A stretch of 61,794 nt of DNA, taken from Salinicola socius (lineage in GTDB: Bacteria > Pseudomonadota > Gammaproteobacteria > Pseudomonadales > Halomonadaceae). Below the pieces are notes generated by a model. That model had not been told where the DNA came from. It did not search any database and worked only from the letters and a program-made list of their open reading frames with translations. The stretch covers positions 1 to 61,794 of the forward strand of contig NZ_MSDO01000024.1 in the NCBI RefSeq assembly GCF_001937195.1, in the 5' to 3' direction. This document shows, piece by piece, positions 28,290 to 39,174 of the stretch (within the stretch, counting starts at the first letter, position 1; each line of letters starts with the position of its first letter). Made by a program: the position numbers and the translations under genes.

Positions 28290-28498
28290 GAGATTTCCGA
28301 AAGCGGGACGAACGACCGCCCCCTGGCAGGGACAGCGCGGCATTATAGTCTTTTGCCACGGACGCTTCGAGATTCAGGCCTGCAATCCGGCCCAGGCAAA
28401 ACGCGCGACCGGAGCCGCGCGTTCGTAGAGTCTGACGCCGCCGGCCAAGCTCTGTCTGAAGAATCGGCGAGCGCAGGCATTTTTCAGACAGAGCGTAA

Positions 28499-30559
28499 TC
28501 AGGTGACTCGCTGGCCGGGCTTGGCGCCGCTGTCCGGCGACATCAGATAGATTCCGCCTTCATCGCCCGCAGCCAGCACCATGCCTTCCGAGACACCGAA
28601 GCGCATCTTGCGCGGCGCCAGGTTGGCGACCATCACCGTGAGCCGGCCTTCCAGCGCTTCCGGCGCATAGGCCTTGCGGATCCCGGAGAACACGGTGCGC
28701 GTTTCGCCACCGAGATCGAGGGTCAGCTTGAGCAGCTTGTTGGAGCCTTCGACATACTCGGCTTTCTCGATCTTCGCGATCCGCAGGTCGACCTTGATGA
28801 AATCGTCGAACGCGATCTCGTCGCTGATCGGTTCGATGGCGGAGACGCTGTCCGCCTCGGCATCGGATGGGGCCTTCCCGGTCAATTTCTTCTCCTCTGC
28901 GAGCACTTCCCTGGAGGCGTCGATCATGGCATCGATCTTGTCGCTTTCGACGCGAGTCATCAGCGGCTTGAACTTGCCGATGACGTGGCCTTCCAGCACG
29001 TGCTGGCGACTTTCCCAGTCGAGGCTGTCGATCTGCAGGAACAACCGCGCCTGCTCGGCCATCGCCGGCACGACCGGCTGCAGGTAGACCATCAAGGTCC
29101 GGAAAAGATTGAGGCCCACCGAGCAGATATCGATCACTTCCTGTTCGCGGCCCTCTTCCTTGGCCAGCACCCAGGGGGCTTTATCGGCGATATAGGTATT
29201 GGCTTCGTCGGCCAGCTCCATCACCTTGCGCATGGCGCGGCCGAACTCGCGCGCCTCGAAGTCGGCGGCGATCTCGTCACCGGCGTAGATGAACTTTGCC
29301 ATCAGTTCCGGCTCGGCACAGGTCGAGGAGAGCCGGCCGTCGGCGAGTTTCTTGATGAAGCCGGCGCAGCGGCTGGCGATATTGACTACCTTGCCGACCA
29401 GATCCGAATTCACCCGAGCCGTGAAGTCCGCGAGATTGAGATCGAGATCGTCGACGCCGGAGGTCAGCTTGGCGGCGAAGTAGTAGCGCAGGTACTCCGG
29501 GTTGAGATACTCGGCGTAGGTCTGCGCCTTGATGAAGGTGCCGCGAGACTTGGACATCTTGGCGCCGTTGACGGTCACGAAACCGTGGCAGTTGACGCCG
29601 GTCGGCGTGCGCATGCCGGCACCTTCGAGCATCGCCGGCCAGAACAGCGCATGGAAGTAGACGATGTCCTTGCCGATGAAGTGATAGACCTCGGCGCGGG
29701 AATCCGCCTTCCAGTAGCTGTCGAAATCGAGTCCTTCGCGGTCGCACAGATTCTGGAAACTGGCGAGATAGCCGATCGGCGCGTCCAGCCAGACGTAGAA
29801 ATACTTGCCCGGCGCATCGGGGATCTCGAAGCCGAAGTAGGGCGCATCGCGGGAGATGTCCCATTCGTTGAGACCCGCTTCGAACCACTCCTGCAGCTTG
29901 TTGGCGATCTGCGGTTGCACGCGACCGGAGCGCGTCCACTGTTTCAGGAAGTCTTCAAAATCCGGCAACTTGAAGAAGTAGTGGGTCGAAGTCCTTACTT
30001 CCGGCGTGGCGCCGCTGATCGCCGAGACCGGATTGATCAGCTCTGCCGGCGTGTAGGTTCCGCCGCACACTTCGCAGTTGTCGCCGTACTGGTCTTCGCT
30101 GTGACACTTGGGACAGGTGCCCTTGATGAAGCGGTCGGCCAGGAAAAGCCCTTTGACCGGATCGTACATCTGCTCGATATCGCGGGTGCTGATGTGACCG
30201 GCATCGCGCAGCGCGGTATAGATGCGCTCGCTGTGGACGCGGTTCTCTTCCGAGTGGGTCGAGTGGTAGTTGTCGAAGGCGACGCCGAACCGGGCAAAAT
30301 CCGCCTGGTGCTCTTCACTGACCTTGGCAATCAGCTGCTCGGAGGTAATGCCTTCCTGCTCGGCGCGCAGCATGATCGCGGTACCGTGGGCATCGTCCGC
30401 GCAGACATAATGGCACTGGTGGCCGCGGCTCTTCTGGAAACGCACCCAGATATCGGTCTGGATATATTCCAGCAGGTGGCCCAGATGGATCGAGCCGTTG
30501 GCATAGGGCAGCGCGCTGGTAACGAGGATCTGGCGCGAAAGCGAGGCGTTGTTCGACAT
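28499..30559 (-). CDS. metG: Methionyl-tRNA synthetase
   Basis: A 686-residue class I synthetase. HLGH (about residues 24-27) is the HIGH motif and KMSKSRGTF the KMSKS motif. A zinc knuckle C-x2-C-x9-C-x2-C (CPKC...CEVCGG, about 147-165) and a C-terminal tRNA-binding domain ([25 protein letters not shown] onward) are all present. ATG 30559 begins the family-typical [22 protein letters not shown]. It sits directly upstream of the rnfB-nth pair on the same strand. Confidence 0.97.
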   Translation of the reverse strand: MSNNASLSRQILVTSALPYANGSIHLGHLLEYIQTDIWVRFQKSRGHQCHYVCADDAHGTAIMLRAEQEGITSEQLIAKVSEEHQADFARFGVAFDNYHSTHSEENRVHSERIYTALRDAGHISTRDIEQMYDPVKGLFLADRFIKGTCPKCHSEDQYGDNCEVCGGTYTPAELINPVSAISGATPEVRTSTHYFFKLPDFEDFLKQWTRSGRVQPQIANKLQEWFEAGLNEWDISRDAPYFGFEIPDAPGKYFYVWLDAPIGYLASFQNLCDREGLDFDSYWKADSRAEVYHFIGKDIVYFHALFWPAMLEGAGMRTPTGVNCHGFVTVNGAKMSKSRGTFIKAQTYAEYLNPEYLRYYFAAKLTSGVDDLDLNLADFTARVNSDLVGKVVNIASRCAGFIKKLADGRLSSTCAEPELMAKFIYAGDEIAADFEAREFGRAMRKVMELADEANTYIADKAPWVLAKEEGREQEVIDICSVGLNLFRTLMVYLQPVVPAMAEQARLFLQIDSLDWESRQHVLEGHVIGKFKPLMTRVESDKIDAMIDASREVLAEEKKLTGKAPSDAEADSVSAIEPISDEIAFDDFIKVDLRIAKIEKAEYVEGSNKLLKLTLDLGGETRTVFSGIRKAYAPEALEGRLTVMVANLAPRKMRFGVSEGMVLAAGDEGGIYLMSPDSGAKPGQRVT

Positions 30560-30775
30560 GGCGACTGGAACATTCCCGTAACGAAACCCGAGGCGGCGCG
30601 GTATCGAAGGCCCCACGGGATGGATAGGCTGAAAACTTGGTCGACGATTGTAGCACTGATGGCAGTGACTTTGCGCCGGAAAGGGCGCGCTGCCATGAAC
30701 CCGACGGCCCGGCAGGGAGGCCTGGTCGCGAGTGTTCTATGCTTCTGATGTCGGTTCATTCACTTTCCGAGACTG

Positions 30776-31201
30776 GTGACTTCCATCGCTTCTCATCGTC
30801 GTGTCTGGCGCATTGCAGGCCTCTCTCTCGTCTTCATCTGGTTCGCGGTGGGTGGTATCGGCCACTTCGTGATGCTGGATGCATTTGTCTCGATTATTCC
30901 ACCGGGTTTGCCCTGGCCCGAGGCGGCGGTGCTGATCAGCGGCTTCTTCGAGCTGCTGGGTGCCGTGGGTATCTTGCTGCCGCGCTATCGGTCGCTGGCG
31001 GGGTGGGGATTGGTTGCGCTGACGATCTGCGTGACGCCGGCCAATGTCTACATGTGGCTGCACCCTGAACTATTTCCCATGGTGCCGGAGTGGCTGCTGT
31101 CGTGGCGCTTGCCGTTTCAGGGATTTCTGCTGTTCTGCATCATCGCCTCGACACAGCCTCGTCGTCTTGCCAGGCCGGACGGATCTCGCCAGCCAGAGTG
31201 A
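30776..31201 (+). CDS. DoxX-family membrane protein
   Basis: A 141-residue inner-membrane protein with four predicted hydrophobic segments. AGLSLVFIWFAVGGIGHF and the SGFFELLGAVGILLPR box are typical of the DoxX/DoxD superfamily. The start is probably GTG at 30776, placed before the first helix, though the Shine-Dalgarno is weak. The role is unknown; relatives are linked to redox or detoxification functions. It is divergent from metG. Confidence 0.7.
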   Translation: MTSIASHRRVWRIAGLSLVFIWFAVGGIGHFVMLDAFVSIIPPGLPWPEAAVLISGFFELLGAVGILLPRYRSLAGWGLVALTICVTPANVYMWLHPELFPMVPEWLLSWRLPFQGFLLFCIIASTQPRRLARPDGSRQPE

Positions 31202-31276
31202 AAGCCAGCTCGCGCCGGTTTCGGGTGTTACAGTTAGCGGCCAAACCACTATAGTCCGCCGCGTCAGGAGCCCGGG

Positions 31277-32206
31277 ATGGCTGATATCGACCTCTCACAG
31301 TCACTGTGGATGCTGCTCATTTTCGTGGCTCTGGGCTGGGTGGCCGGGCGGCTCTTGAAAGTCGACCCGCGACCGATCGCGACCCTGCTCGTCTACATCA
31401 TTTCGCCGCTGACCTTCTTTCACGGCCTGACCCAGGGGCAGCCCAGCCCCGACAAGCTCGTCCTGACGGGCAGTGTATGGCTGCTGGCAGCGTTTTTGTG
31501 CGTGATCGTCAATGTCGTGGCCGCGCGCTTTTTTGCCGATCAGGAGCGGGCGTTACTGGCCTTTTCGGCGGGAACCGGCAATACCGGTTATTTTGGCTTT
31601 CCGATCGCGCTGGTACTGCTGCCGCCGGAGGGCGTCACGCTCTATCTCTTCTGCATGCTGGGCATCTCGCTCTACGAATTCACGGTCGGCTTCTACGTCA
31701 GTGCCCGCGGACGTTTTTCGGTCAGGGAGAGCCTCGTCAGACTGGCGAAGCTGCCGCTGATCTACGCGTTCCTGGCCGGCATGCTGATCAGCGCACTCGA
31801 TTGGTACCTTCCCGAGGTCGCCGCAGAGGGGCTCGACTACTTCAAGTACTGCTTCACCGTGCTGGGCATGATGATCATCGGCATGACGCTGGGGCGTGTC
31901 ACGTGGCGGGCGTTCGACGGACGCTTCGTGGCTGCCTGTGTGCTGGTGCGCTTTGTCGTCTGGCCGCTGGCGACGCTGCTGATGGTGATTCTCCTGCGAG
32001 CGAGCGTGGGCATTTCGGATTCGCTGGTGCTGGCGTTTCTGCTGATCGGCGCGGTACCGATGGCCGCCAACGTGGTCGTCATTGCCATGGAGCTGGAGAT
32101 TCGGCCCGAGAAGGGGGCCATCGCGGTTTTGATCACCACCCTGGCCGCGCCCTTGTTGATACCGATCTACCTCGGGTACGTACTGCCCTGGGTGCTCACT
32201 TTCTGA
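31277..32206 (+). CDS. AEC-family transporter
   Basis: A 309-residue membrane carrier of the auxin efflux carrier family with about ten hydrophobic helices. Family hallmarks are SAGTGNTGYFGFPIALVLLP in the first half and LLIGAVPMAANVVVIAMEL in the second. Relatives move small organic acids such as malate. GGAGCCCGGG precedes the ATG. It is 14 bp from polB on the same strand, so probably co-transcribed without a clear functional link. Confidence 0.85.
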   Translation: MADIDLSQSLWMLLIFVALGWVAGRLLKVDPRPIATLLVYIISPLTFFHGLTQGQPSPDKLVLTGSVWLLAAFLCVIVNVVAARFFADQERALLAFSAGTGNTGYFGFPIALVLLPPEGVTLYLFCMLGISLYEFTVGFYVSARGRFSVRESLVRLAKLPLIYAFLAGMLISALDWYLPEVAAEGLDYFKYCFTVLGMMIIGMTLGRVTWRAFDGRFVAACVLVRFVVWPLATLLMVILLRASVGISDSLVLAFLLIGAVPMAANVVVIAMELEIRPEKGAIAVLITTLAAPLLIPIYLGYVLPWVLTF

Positions 32207-32220
32207 AACGAGCGGGATGA

Positions 32221-34635
32221 GTGTCCACTATCGTGCAAGAGACTTCCGTGGAAAGGAATTTCGTCGAAAGGCAGGGCTTCATCTTGACCCGTCACTGGCA
32301 GGACACGCCGGCCGGTACGGATGTCTCGCTGTGGCTGGCCACCGACGATGGGCCGCGGCTGGTGCACTTGCCGCCTCAGATTTCGGTGGCTTTCTTTCCG
32401 ACAGATCAGCGCGAGGCCGTCGAGCGCCTGATCCGCGCCGAACGCGATGTCGAACTGCGTGAACTGGAGCTGAAGGACTTCGATCAGCGACCGGTGGCGG
32501 GGCTGTATTGTCGGCACCATCGTCAGCTGATGAATCTGGAACGGCGTCTCGGCGATGCCGGCATCGATGTGTTCGAGGCCGATGTGCGGCCGCCGGATCG
32601 CTACCTGATGGAGCGATTCATCACCGCCCCGGTCAGGGTCACCGGCCGCGAGATCGAGGACGGTACGATTCTGGACGCCCAATTGAAGCCGGCGCCGGAT
32701 TACCGCCCGGCGCTGAATCTCTGCTCGCTGGATATCGAAACCAGCGAGCGCGGCGAGCTCTATTCGATTGGCCTGCACGGCTGCGGTCAGCGGGTCGTCT
32801 ATATGCTCGGTCCATCGAAGGGTGAAGGAAGCGAAGCGGATCGCCAGCGCGATTTCGAGCTGGTCTACTGCGCGACGCGCGCCGATCTGTTGCATGCGCT
32901 CAACGCCTGGTTTGTGCGCTTCGATCCCGATGCGATCATTGGCTGGAGCGTGATCCAGTTCGACCTGCGCCAATTGCAGCGTCACGCCGAACGTTTGAAC
33001 GTGCCGCTGCTGCTGGGGCGTGGCGGAGCGCCGATAGAGTGGCGCGCCCATGGCAACCAGCCCAATCACCATTTCGTCACTATCCCCGGGCGACTGGCGA
33101 TCGATGGTATCGAGGCGCTACGGTCTGCGACCTGGAGCTTCCCGTCGTTCAGTCTCGAAAACGTGGCGCAGACCCTGCTCGGCGAGGGCAAGGCGATCGA
33201 CAATCCTTACCAGCGGATGGCCGACATCAACCGCATGTTCGGCGAAGACAAGCCGGCGCTGGCGCGCTACAACCTCAAGGATTGCGAGCTGGTCACGCGG
33301 ATTTTCGAACATACCCGGATCATGGACTTCCTGCTCGAGCGGGCAAGCGTGACGGGCTTGGCCGCGGATCGTAGCGGCGGCTCGGTCGCGGCGTTTTCGC
33401 ATCTCTATCTGCCGCGCATGCATCGGCTGGGGTTCGTCGCGCCGACACTGGGGGCCCGTGACGGCGAGGACAGTCCCGGTGGCTACGTCATGGACTCTCG
33501 CCCCGGGCTCTACGACTCGGTACTGGTGCTCGATTTCAAGAGCCTGTATCCCTCGATCATCCGTACGTTTCTGATCGATCCGGTCGGGTTGATCGAAGGT
33601 CTGCGCACGCCGAATGAGGCCCAGTCTGTGCCCGGCTTCCTGGGCGCACGGTTTTCGCGTTCGACCCACGCCTTGCCAGCGATCGTCGAACGGGTATGGA
33701 AAGGTCGCGAGGCGGCCAAGCGCGACGGCAATGCGCCGTTGGCCCAGGCGCTCAAGATCATCATGAATGCGTTCTACGGCGTGCTGGGTTCGCGTGGCTG
33801 CCGGTTCTTCGATCCGCGCCTGGCGTCGTCGATCACCATGCGTGGCCATGAAATCATGCGCCGGACACGGGAACTGATTGAAATCGAAGGTTATACCGTT
33901 ATCTATGGTGATACCGACTCGACGTTCGTGTGGTTGGGCAGCGCGCATGATGCCGAAGCGGCCGATGCGATCGGTCAGCGACTGGTCGCGCTTGTCAACG
34001 AGTGGTGGCAGCGGCATCTGCGAGAGACTTTCGACCTGGAAAGCGCGCTGGAACTGCAGTTCGAGACGCATTTTACCCGCTTTCTGATGCCAACCATCCG
34101 GGGCACGGAAGAGGGCAGCAAGAAGCGTTACGCGGGAGTAGTGCGCGAGGCCGATGGCAGTGAACGGCTGATATTCAAAGGGCTGGAATCCGTGCGTGGC
34201 GACTGGTCGGCGTTGGCGAAGACATTCCAGCGCGAGCTCTACCGACGGATCTTCGCGGGGGAAGCCTATCGCGACTATGTGTGCGAGACCGTCCGGGAGA
34301 CGCTGGCGGGATCGAACGACGACATGCTGGTCTACCGCAAACGGCTGCGTCGCAAGCTCGACGATTACCAGCGCAATGTACCGCCGCATGTCCGGGCCGC
34401 GCGGTTGGCTGACGATTTCAATCGTCGGATGAAACGGCCATTGCAATATCAGAACGGTGGCTGGATCCGCTATGTGATGACCGTTGCCGGCCCCGAGCCG
34501 CTGGAGAACCAGCGCTCGGCGATCGATTACCAGCACTACGTCAGCCGCCAACTGGCGCCTGTCGCCGATGGCATCCTGCCCTTCATGGGAGATGACTTCG
34601 CCAGTTTGACCGATCAACAGCTGGGGCTGTTCTGA
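32221..34635 (+). CDS. polB: DNA polymerase II
   Basis: An 804-residue family B polymerase used for replication restart and translesion synthesis. The proofreading exonuclease Exo I is [13 protein letters not shown] (about 171-183). Polymerase motifs are [13 protein letters not shown] (motif A), [15 protein letters not shown] (motif B) and [10 protein letters not shown] (motif C). Length is close to that of the enteric enzyme. A GTG at 32221 with GGGATGA upstream is the best start. polB is SOS-regulated in enterics; I see no LexA box just upstream here. Confidence 0.96.
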   Translation: MSTIVQETSVERNFVERQGFILTRHWQDTPAGTDVSLWLATDDGPRLVHLPPQISVAFFPTDQREAVERLIRAERDVELRELELKDFDQRPVAGLYCRHHRQLMNLERRLGDAGIDVFEADVRPPDRYLMERFITAPVRVTGREIEDGTILDAQLKPAPDYRPALNLCSLDIETSERGELYSIGLHGCGQRVVYMLGPSKGEGSEADRQRDFELVYCATRADLLHALNAWFVRFDPDAIIGWSVIQFDLRQLQRHAERLNVPLLLGRGGAPIEWRAHGNQPNHHFVTIPGRLAIDGIEALRSATWSFPSFSLENVAQTLLGEGKAIDNPYQRMADINRMFGEDKPALARYNLKDCELVTRIFEHTRIMDFLLERASVTGLAADRSGGSVAAFSHLYLPRMHRLGFVAPTLGARDGEDSPGGYVMDSRPGLYDSVLVLDFKSLYPSIIRTFLIDPVGLIEGLRTPNEAQSVPGFLGARFSRSTHALPAIVERVWKGREAAKRDGNAPLAQALKIIMNAFYGVLGSRGCRFFDPRLASSITMRGHEIMRRTRELIEIEGYTVIYGDTDSTFVWLGSAHDAEAADAIGQRLVALVNEWWQRHLRETFDLESALELQFETHFTRFLMPTIRGTEEGSKKRYAGVVREADGSERLIFKGLESVRGDWSALAKTFQRELYRRIFAGEAYRDYVCETVRETLAGSNDDMLVYRKRLRRKLDDYQRNVPPHVRAARLADDFNRRMKRPLQYQNGGWIRYVMTVAGPEPLENQRSAIDYQHYVSRQLAPVADGILPFMGDDFASLTDQQLGLF

Positions 34636-34803
34636 CGCCTGTCGAGGTCGTCAGGACGACGCGGCCGACCTGACGCGAAAAGGCGTTGACGCCACCATCG
34701 AAGCGGTGATATCTAGCCGCTGCCGGCAACCGTGCCGGCGCTGCGCCGGTTCGTCATCCACGCCCGTGGAGAGAGTCAGGCGCTTTTCGAGGACTTATTC
34801 ACG

Positions 34804-35073
34804 ATGGCATTGCGCCGTATGCTGATGGCGTCTGGTTTGGTCGTGGCGATGGCCGGCTGCGCCTCCAACACCTTTGCGCCCAATTATCAGTCGAACAATA
34901 CCGATGTTCTCCGAATTGGCGGCGAGCGTCCGGACGCGGCCGCGCCGGCGGTAGAGAATCTCGGTTCGTTCTGCGTCCAGACCACCCAGCAGTGGAATGA
35001 TCAGGGTAGAACGCCGGATGACCAGCGGTTGTGGGTGAAGAGCACGTTACGCCAGGCCGTGGCGTGTCGCTGA
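34804..35073 (+). CDS. Small lipoprotein
   Basis: An 89-residue protein of unknown role. A signal peptide ends in the lipobox VAMAGC (Cys at about residue 17). The mature part has two further Cys (CVQTTQQWNDQG and the C-terminal CR), perhaps a disulfide. GAGGA precedes the ATG at 34804. A strong terminator follows, so it is likely a single-gene transcript. Confidence 0.65.
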   Translation: MALRRMLMASGLVVAMAGCASNTFAPNYQSNNTDVLRIGGERPDAAAPAVENLGSFCVQTTQQWNDQGRTPDDQRLWVKSTLRQAVACR

Positions 35074-35138
35074 GTTAGCGATACGTTCGATTGCTCATTT
35101 GCCGTAACCGATCAAGGCAGTCGCGCCTCGATCATTCG

Positions 35139-35175
35139 ACAGGCTCGAACTCAAGCGGTTCGGGCCTGTTTTTTT
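35139..35175 (+). terminator. Rho-independent terminator
   Basis: Twelve-base arms (35139-35150 and 35158-35169), paired throughout with one T-G wobble, followed by seven T. Confidence 0.9.
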
Positions 35176-35324
35176 ATCCTATGCTGAAGGGCGAATTTCA
35201 CCGCCGACTCGACTGCTACCGCGCCGGGTTGTTCCGTGGCGATCTCGGCGCCATGTCGCGATTCCGTACTTCAGCGGCGCTGGGGACATCCACCGATGAA
35301 CCGCATCGCAAGGGGAGAGAAAAA

Positions 35325-36053
35325 ATGACCTACGAACTCTACTACTGGCCCGGCATTCCCGGACGCGGCGAATTCGTTCGCCTGGCGTTGGAAGACGCGG
35401 GCGTGGACTATCGCGACGTGGGCAAGCAGTCCGCCAACAGCGGCGGTGGCGCGGGCGCCGTCAGCGAGTTCATTCACGGCCAGGCGGCAGGGCAGCCGCA
35501 TTTTGCGCCGCCCGTGTTGAAAGCCGGTGAGTTGGTGATTTCTCACGTCGCCAACATTCTGCAGTTTCTCGGTCCCCGGCTCGGGCTGGTGCCGGATGAC
35601 GAAGCCAGCCGACTCTGGACCCATGGATTGCAACTGACATTGACGGACTTCGTGGCCGAGATTCACGATACTCACCATCCGCTCGGCGCTTCGCTCTATT
35701 ACGAAGATCAGCAGCAAGAGGCGAAGCGCCGTGGGGCGATCTTCGTGCAGGAGCGATTGCCCAAGTTTCTCCATTACTTCGAGCGGGTACTGTCGGTCAA
35801 CGCCGGCAACGAGGCCTACCTGGTAGGCACGGCGCACAGCTATGTCGACCTGTCGCTGTTTCAGGTGGTGACGGGGCTGCGTTATGCCTTCCCCCGGGCG
35901 ATGGATCGGCTGGAACCCGAGCTGCCCGAGGTGACGGCGCTGGTCGATCGCGTCAGCCAGCGGCCTAGGCTCTCGGCCTACCTGACGTCGGATCGGCGGC
36001 TCGATTTCAACGACAGCGGGGTGTTCCGGCACTACCCCGAACTTGACACCTGA
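35325..36053 (+). CDS. Glutathione S-transferase family protein (sigma-like)
   Basis: A 242-residue GST. The start MTYELYYWPGIPGRGEFVRLALEDAGVDY has the Tyr and Gly-Arg-Gly pattern of sigma/alpha/mu-like enzymes. PPVLKAGELVISHVANILQFL provides the cis-Pro and Ser, and SYVDLSLFQVVTGL lies in the C-terminal domain. AGGGGAGAG sits 6 nt before the ATG, which rules out longer in-frame starts. It is unlike the GST at 25289 and so probably has a different substrate. Confidence 0.88.
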   Translation: MTYELYYWPGIPGRGEFVRLALEDAGVDYRDVGKQSANSGGGAGAVSEFIHGQAAGQPHFAPPVLKAGELVISHVANILQFLGPRLGLVPDDEASRLWTHGLQLTLTDFVAEIHDTHHPLGASLYYEDQQQEAKRRGAIFVQERLPKFLHYFERVLSVNAGNEAYLVGTAHSYVDLSLFQVVTGLRYAFPRAMDRLEPELPEVTALVDRVSQRPRLSAYLTSDRRLDFNDSGVFRHYPELDT

Positions 36054-36070
36054 CGATCTGGAGCCGGCAC

Positions 36071-36098
36071 ATGACAGCGCCGATTAGCGTGCTAAAGT
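36071..36098 (+). promoter_or_regulatory. Candidate sigma-70 promoter of luxS
   Basis: A -35-like ATGACA (36071-36076, 5 of 6) and -10-like TAAAGT (36093-36098) are separated by 16 bp. They lie 36 bp before the luxS ATG. Confidence 0.45.
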
Positions 36099-36133
36099 AG
36101 ACAGTCAGCCGGACACGTCAACAAGGAGGCAAC

Positions 36134-36649
36134 ATGCCACTACTCGATAGTTTCATGGTCGATCACACCAAGATGAAAGCACCCGCGGTGCGAGTCGCCA
36201 AGCAGATGAAGACGCCGGGCGGTGACAATATCACCGTTTATGACCTGCGCTTTTGCATTGCCAATGACGAGATTCTTTCCGAGCGCGGCATTCACACACT
36301 CGAGCATCTGTTTGCCGGATTCATGCGTCAGCACCTCAATGGCGATGGTGTCGAAATCATCGACATTTCGCCGATGGGGTGTCGCACCGGGTTCTATATG
36401 AGCCTGATCGGTCACGTCGACGAGCAGACCGTAGGCACGGCCTGGAAAGCCGCGATGGAAGATGTGCTGGCGCTGACGGATCAGAAAGCGATTCCCGAGC
36501 TGAACATCTATCAGTGTGGTACGGCGGAAATGCATTCGCTGGACGAAGCGCAGCAGATCGCCCGCAACGTCACCACGCGCGGTATCGGGGTCAACTCCAA
36601 CAGCGAGCTCAAGCTGACCCAGGAGTTCCTCGCCGCTCACGGCGCGTAA
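36134..36649 (+). CDS. luxS: S-ribosylhomocysteine lyase LuxS
   Basis: A 171-residue metalloenzyme splitting S-ribosylhomocysteine into homocysteine and the precursor of autoinducer 2. The metal motif is HTLEH (about 55-59). The catalytic Cys is in [13 protein letters not shown], and the second metal ligand Cys is in [12 protein letters not shown] near-perfect AAGGAGG precedes the ATG. It has its own promoter-like sequence and terminator. It shows methyl-cycle recycling; whether it signals cannot be told. Confidence 0.97.
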   Translation: MPLLDSFMVDHTKMKAPAVRVAKQMKTPGGDNITVYDLRFCIANDEILSERGIHTLEHLFAGFMRQHLNGDGVEIIDISPMGCRTGFYMSLIGHVDEQTVGTAWKAAMEDVLALTDQKAIPELNIYQCGTAEMHSLDEAQQIARNVTTRGIGVNSNSELKLTQEFLAAHGA

Positions 36650-36690
36650 CAGACGCAACTGGCAGCCGCTGGCTGTCAGCGGCCGCGCGA

Positions 36691-36718
36691 AAACCCGCAA
36701 CTCCGGTTGCGGGTTTTT
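36691..36718 (+). terminator. Rho-independent terminator after luxS
   Basis: Eleven-base arms AAACCCGCAAC (36691-36701) and GTTGCGGGTTT (36706-36716) around a TCCG tetraloop, running into five T. Confidence 0.92.
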
Positions 36719-36833
36719 CGTTTTGAAAGATGGCTTTGACGAATCGATCGAGTTTTCCTTTGATGAACCTTTGGTGCGTTCGGTGTCAAAACGTTACCCA
36801 TTTTATCGCCGTTTACCGCAGGGGGATTGACCA

Positions 36834-37295
36834 GTGCTCGACACCGTTCAGCAGTTCTTCCAACGCGTTCTGGCCGCGCCGGAATCCGATGATCGTAATG
36901 CCATTTCGCCACAGTTGGCCGTTGCGGCGTTGTTCAGTGAGGTGCTGCGCGCCGACTACGAAGTCGATCCTCAGGAGTTGGCGACGCTGCGCCGGCTCCT
37001 GATGGATCAGTTCTCGCTGGATGAGGCCGCCGCCGATGCGCTGATTCAGCAGGCGCAGCAGCAGATCGAGCAGGCGGTGGATCACTTTCAGTACGTGTCG
37101 CTGCTCAACGAACGTTACAGCTACGATCAGCGCGTCGAGCTGATTGCGGGGATGTGGCGGCTGGCTTACGCCGACCACGAGCTGGCCGCGCTCGAGGAGC
37201 ATCGTATCCGGCGTCTGGCCGATCTGCTCTATGTGACCCACAGCGATTTCATTCGCACCAAGCTCGTCGTGCTGGAGGAGTTCGAACGCCCCTGA
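36834..37295 (+). CDS. TerB-family protein
   Basis: A 153-residue soluble helical protein of the TerB (tellurite-resistance-like) superfamily. Two homologous acidic helix-turn regions, ALFSEVLRADYEVDPQELATLRRLL and GMWRLAYADHELAALEEHRIRRLADLL, carry the metal-binding acidic residues. The start is a GTG at 36834 with GGGGGA upstream. Stand-alone TerB proteins are common in proteobacteria and need not confer tellurite resistance. Confidence 0.85.
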   Translation: MLDTVQQFFQRVLAAPESDDRNAISPQLAVAALFSEVLRADYEVDPQELATLRRLLMDQFSLDEAAADALIQQAQQQIEQAVDHFQYVSLLNERYSYDQRVELIAGMWRLAYADHELAALEEHRIRRLADLLYVTHSDFIRTKLVVLEEFERP

Positions 37296-37446
37296 GGGCC
37301 GTGGCCCGAGATCCGTCGCGGTCGCCGCGCTGGCGCCTGCTTCGATCAGGCGCGAACGCTATTTCCGAGCGTGCCGCTAGGGTATGGGCGCCATGGGTCG
37401 TTATACTGGTCACCAGTCATGCGTTGAACGTTGCAAGGAGGGGTTC

Positions 37447-38250
37447 GTGATCGAGGGCATCAAACATATCGTGGCCGTGGCATCCGGCAAGGGCGGCGTC
37501 GGCAAGTCAACCGTGACTGCCAACCTGGCGTTGGCGATGGCGGCGGAAGGGTATCGCGTCGGCCTGCTCGACGCCGATATCTACGGGCCCAGCCAGGCCC
37601 GGATGCTGGGGCTGCCCGAGAATACCCGGCCCGAGGTGATCGACGAGAAGAGCATGAAACCCGTGATGGCGCACGGCATCCAGGCGATGTCGATGGCATT
37701 CATGGTCGATATCAATCAGCCGATGGTATGGCGTGGGCCGATGGTCTCCGGCGCTTTCCAGCAGTTGCTCAATCAGACGCTATGGAACGACCTCGATTTC
37801 CTGTTCATCGACATGCCGCCGGGCACCGGCGACATCCAGTTGACGCTGGCGCAGAAGGTGCCGGTGGATGGCGCGGTGATCGTCACCACGCCGCAGGACA
37901 TCGCCTTGCTCGACGCGCGCAAGGGCATCGAGATGTTTCGCAAGGTCAACGTGCCCGTGCTGGGCGTGGTCGAAAACATGAGTCTGCACGTGTGCTCGAG
38001 CTGCGGCCATAGCGAGCCGATCTTCGGCGCCGGTGGCGGTGAGCGCATCGCCGAGCAGTACGACACGCAACTGCTGGGCCAGTTGCCGTTGCAGCTGTCG
38101 ATCCGCGAGCAGGCCGATGGTGGCAGGCCAAGTGTCATCGCCGATCCGGACGGCGAAGTCGCCGCGACGTTTCGGGCCATGGCGCGGAAAGTCGCCAGCG
38201 GTGTCGCCGAACAGGATACCGGCGGCCCGACGATTTCGTTCAGCGACTGA
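37447..38250 (+). CDS. Mrp/ApbC-type iron-sulfur carrier ATPase
   Basis: A 267-residue P-loop ATPase that carries [4Fe-4S] clusters. The deviant Walker A is ASGKGGVGKSTV (residues 14-25). DADIYGPSQARMLG, DFLFIDMPPGTGD and the cluster-binding CSSC motif (about residue 183) are clear. It begins directly at the ATPase domain: the roughly 90-residue N-terminal MIP18-like domain of enteric Mrp is missing. The GTG at 37447 has AAGGAGG upstream, so the short form appears genuine. In Pseudomonas mrp lies between metG and dcd; here dcd still follows. Confidence 0.9.
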   Translation: MIEGIKHIVAVASGKGGVGKSTVTANLALAMAAEGYRVGLLDADIYGPSQARMLGLPENTRPEVIDEKSMKPVMAHGIQAMSMAFMVDINQPMVWRGPMVSGAFQQLLNQTLWNDLDFLFIDMPPGTGDIQLTLAQKVPVDGAVIVTTPQDIALLDARKGIEMFRKVNVPVLGVVENMSLHVCSSCGHSEPIFGAGGGERIAEQYDTQLLGQLPLQLSIREQADGGRPSVIADPDGEVAATFRAMARKVASGVAEQDTGGPTISFSD

Positions 38251-38480
38251 CCATGCCGGTCGGGTGGATGCGCTCTGTGCCGCGCAGGCTTCTGCCCGCT
38301 CGCCGTTTTCCGGGTGGTGTTCCGTGCCTAACCTTCCCTTTACGAGGGCGCCGTTTCCTCTCTTTTCCTTTTCTTTCAAGAAATCGGGCCGCTATCATGT
38401 TGCCCCATCAACACACTTCAGTCATTTCGGCCAATTCGTGACACCACGATGACGGCAGTTTCTGTCCCAAGGACACCTGC

Positions 38481-39047
38481 ATGAGCATTAAATCCGACAA
38501 GTGGATTCGCCGTATGGCGGAGCAGGAAGGCATGATCGAGCCGTTCGAAGCCGATCAGGTCCGCCACGTGAACAACCAGCGCGTGATCTCCTACGGCACG
38601 TCCAGCTACGGCTACGACGTGCGCTGTGCCGACGAGTTCAAGGTGTTCACCAATATCCACTCGGCGGTGGTCGATCCCAAGGCGTTCGACGAGAAGAGCT
38701 TCGTCGATATCAAGGGCGACGCCTGCGTGATCCCGCCCAACTCGTTTGCGCTGGCGCGCACCATCGAATATTTCCGCATCCCGCGTAGCGTGCTGACGAT
38801 CTGCCTGGGCAAGTCGACCTATGCCCGCTGCGGTATCATCGTCAACGTGACGCCGCTGGAGCCGGAGTGGGAAGGGCACGTGACCCTCGAGTTTTCCAAC
38901 ACCACCAACCTGCCGGCGCGCATCTATGCCAACGAAGGGGTGGCGCAGATGCTGTTTCTGGAGTCCGACGAGGTCTGTGAAGTCTCCTACAAGGACCGTG
39001 GCGGCAAGTACATGGGTCAGCGTGGGGTAACGTTGCCACGCACCTGA
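38481..39047 (+). CDS. dcd: dCTP deaminase
   Basis: A 188-residue trimeric enzyme making dUTP from dCTP for thymidylate synthesis. Signatures are [16 protein letters not shown], the active-site Arg-rich [10 protein letters not shown], and [21 protein letters not shown] with the catalytic Glu. A -10-like TATCAT (38393-38398) lies upstream. It ends with a strong terminator. Confidence 0.97.
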   Translation: MSIKSDKWIRRMAEQEGMIEPFEADQVRHVNNQRVISYGTSSYGYDVRCADEFKVFTNIHSAVVDPKAFDEKSFVDIKGDACVIPPNSFALARTIEYFRIPRSVLTICLGKSTYARCGIIVNVTPLEPEWEGHVTLEFSNTTNLPARIYANEGVAQMLFLESDEVCEVSYKDRGGKYMGQRGVTLPRT

Positions 39048-39080
39048 AAGAACTATCCGCGTTGGCAACACTGCGTTGAG

Positions 39081-39124
39081 ACGGCCGACAAATCGTCAAT
39101 CCTGACAATTTGTCGGCCGTTTTT
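39081..39124 (+). terminator. Rho-independent terminator after dcd
   Basis: Thirteen-base perfect arms ACGGCCGACAAAT (39081-39093) and ATTTGTCGGCCGT (39108-39120), followed by TTTT. It also faces the converging aldo/keto reductase gene. Confidence 0.92.
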
Positions 39125-39174
39125 CCTTGCTTTGTCTTCCTCGCTTACGTCTTCAAGCGGTTAGCTGATTATCA

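Noticed and set aside
28985-30748. 587-codon plus-strand frame opposite metG
   Set aside because: Mirror frame of a high-GC gene; metG has every synthetase motif on the other strand.
33118-34617. 499-codon minus-strand frame opposite polB
   Set aside because: Antisense to conserved polymerase motifs; low-complexity product.
36834-37295. Tellurite-resistance function for the TerB protein
   Set aside because: No other ter genes nearby; stand-alone TerB proteins are common, so only the family is named.
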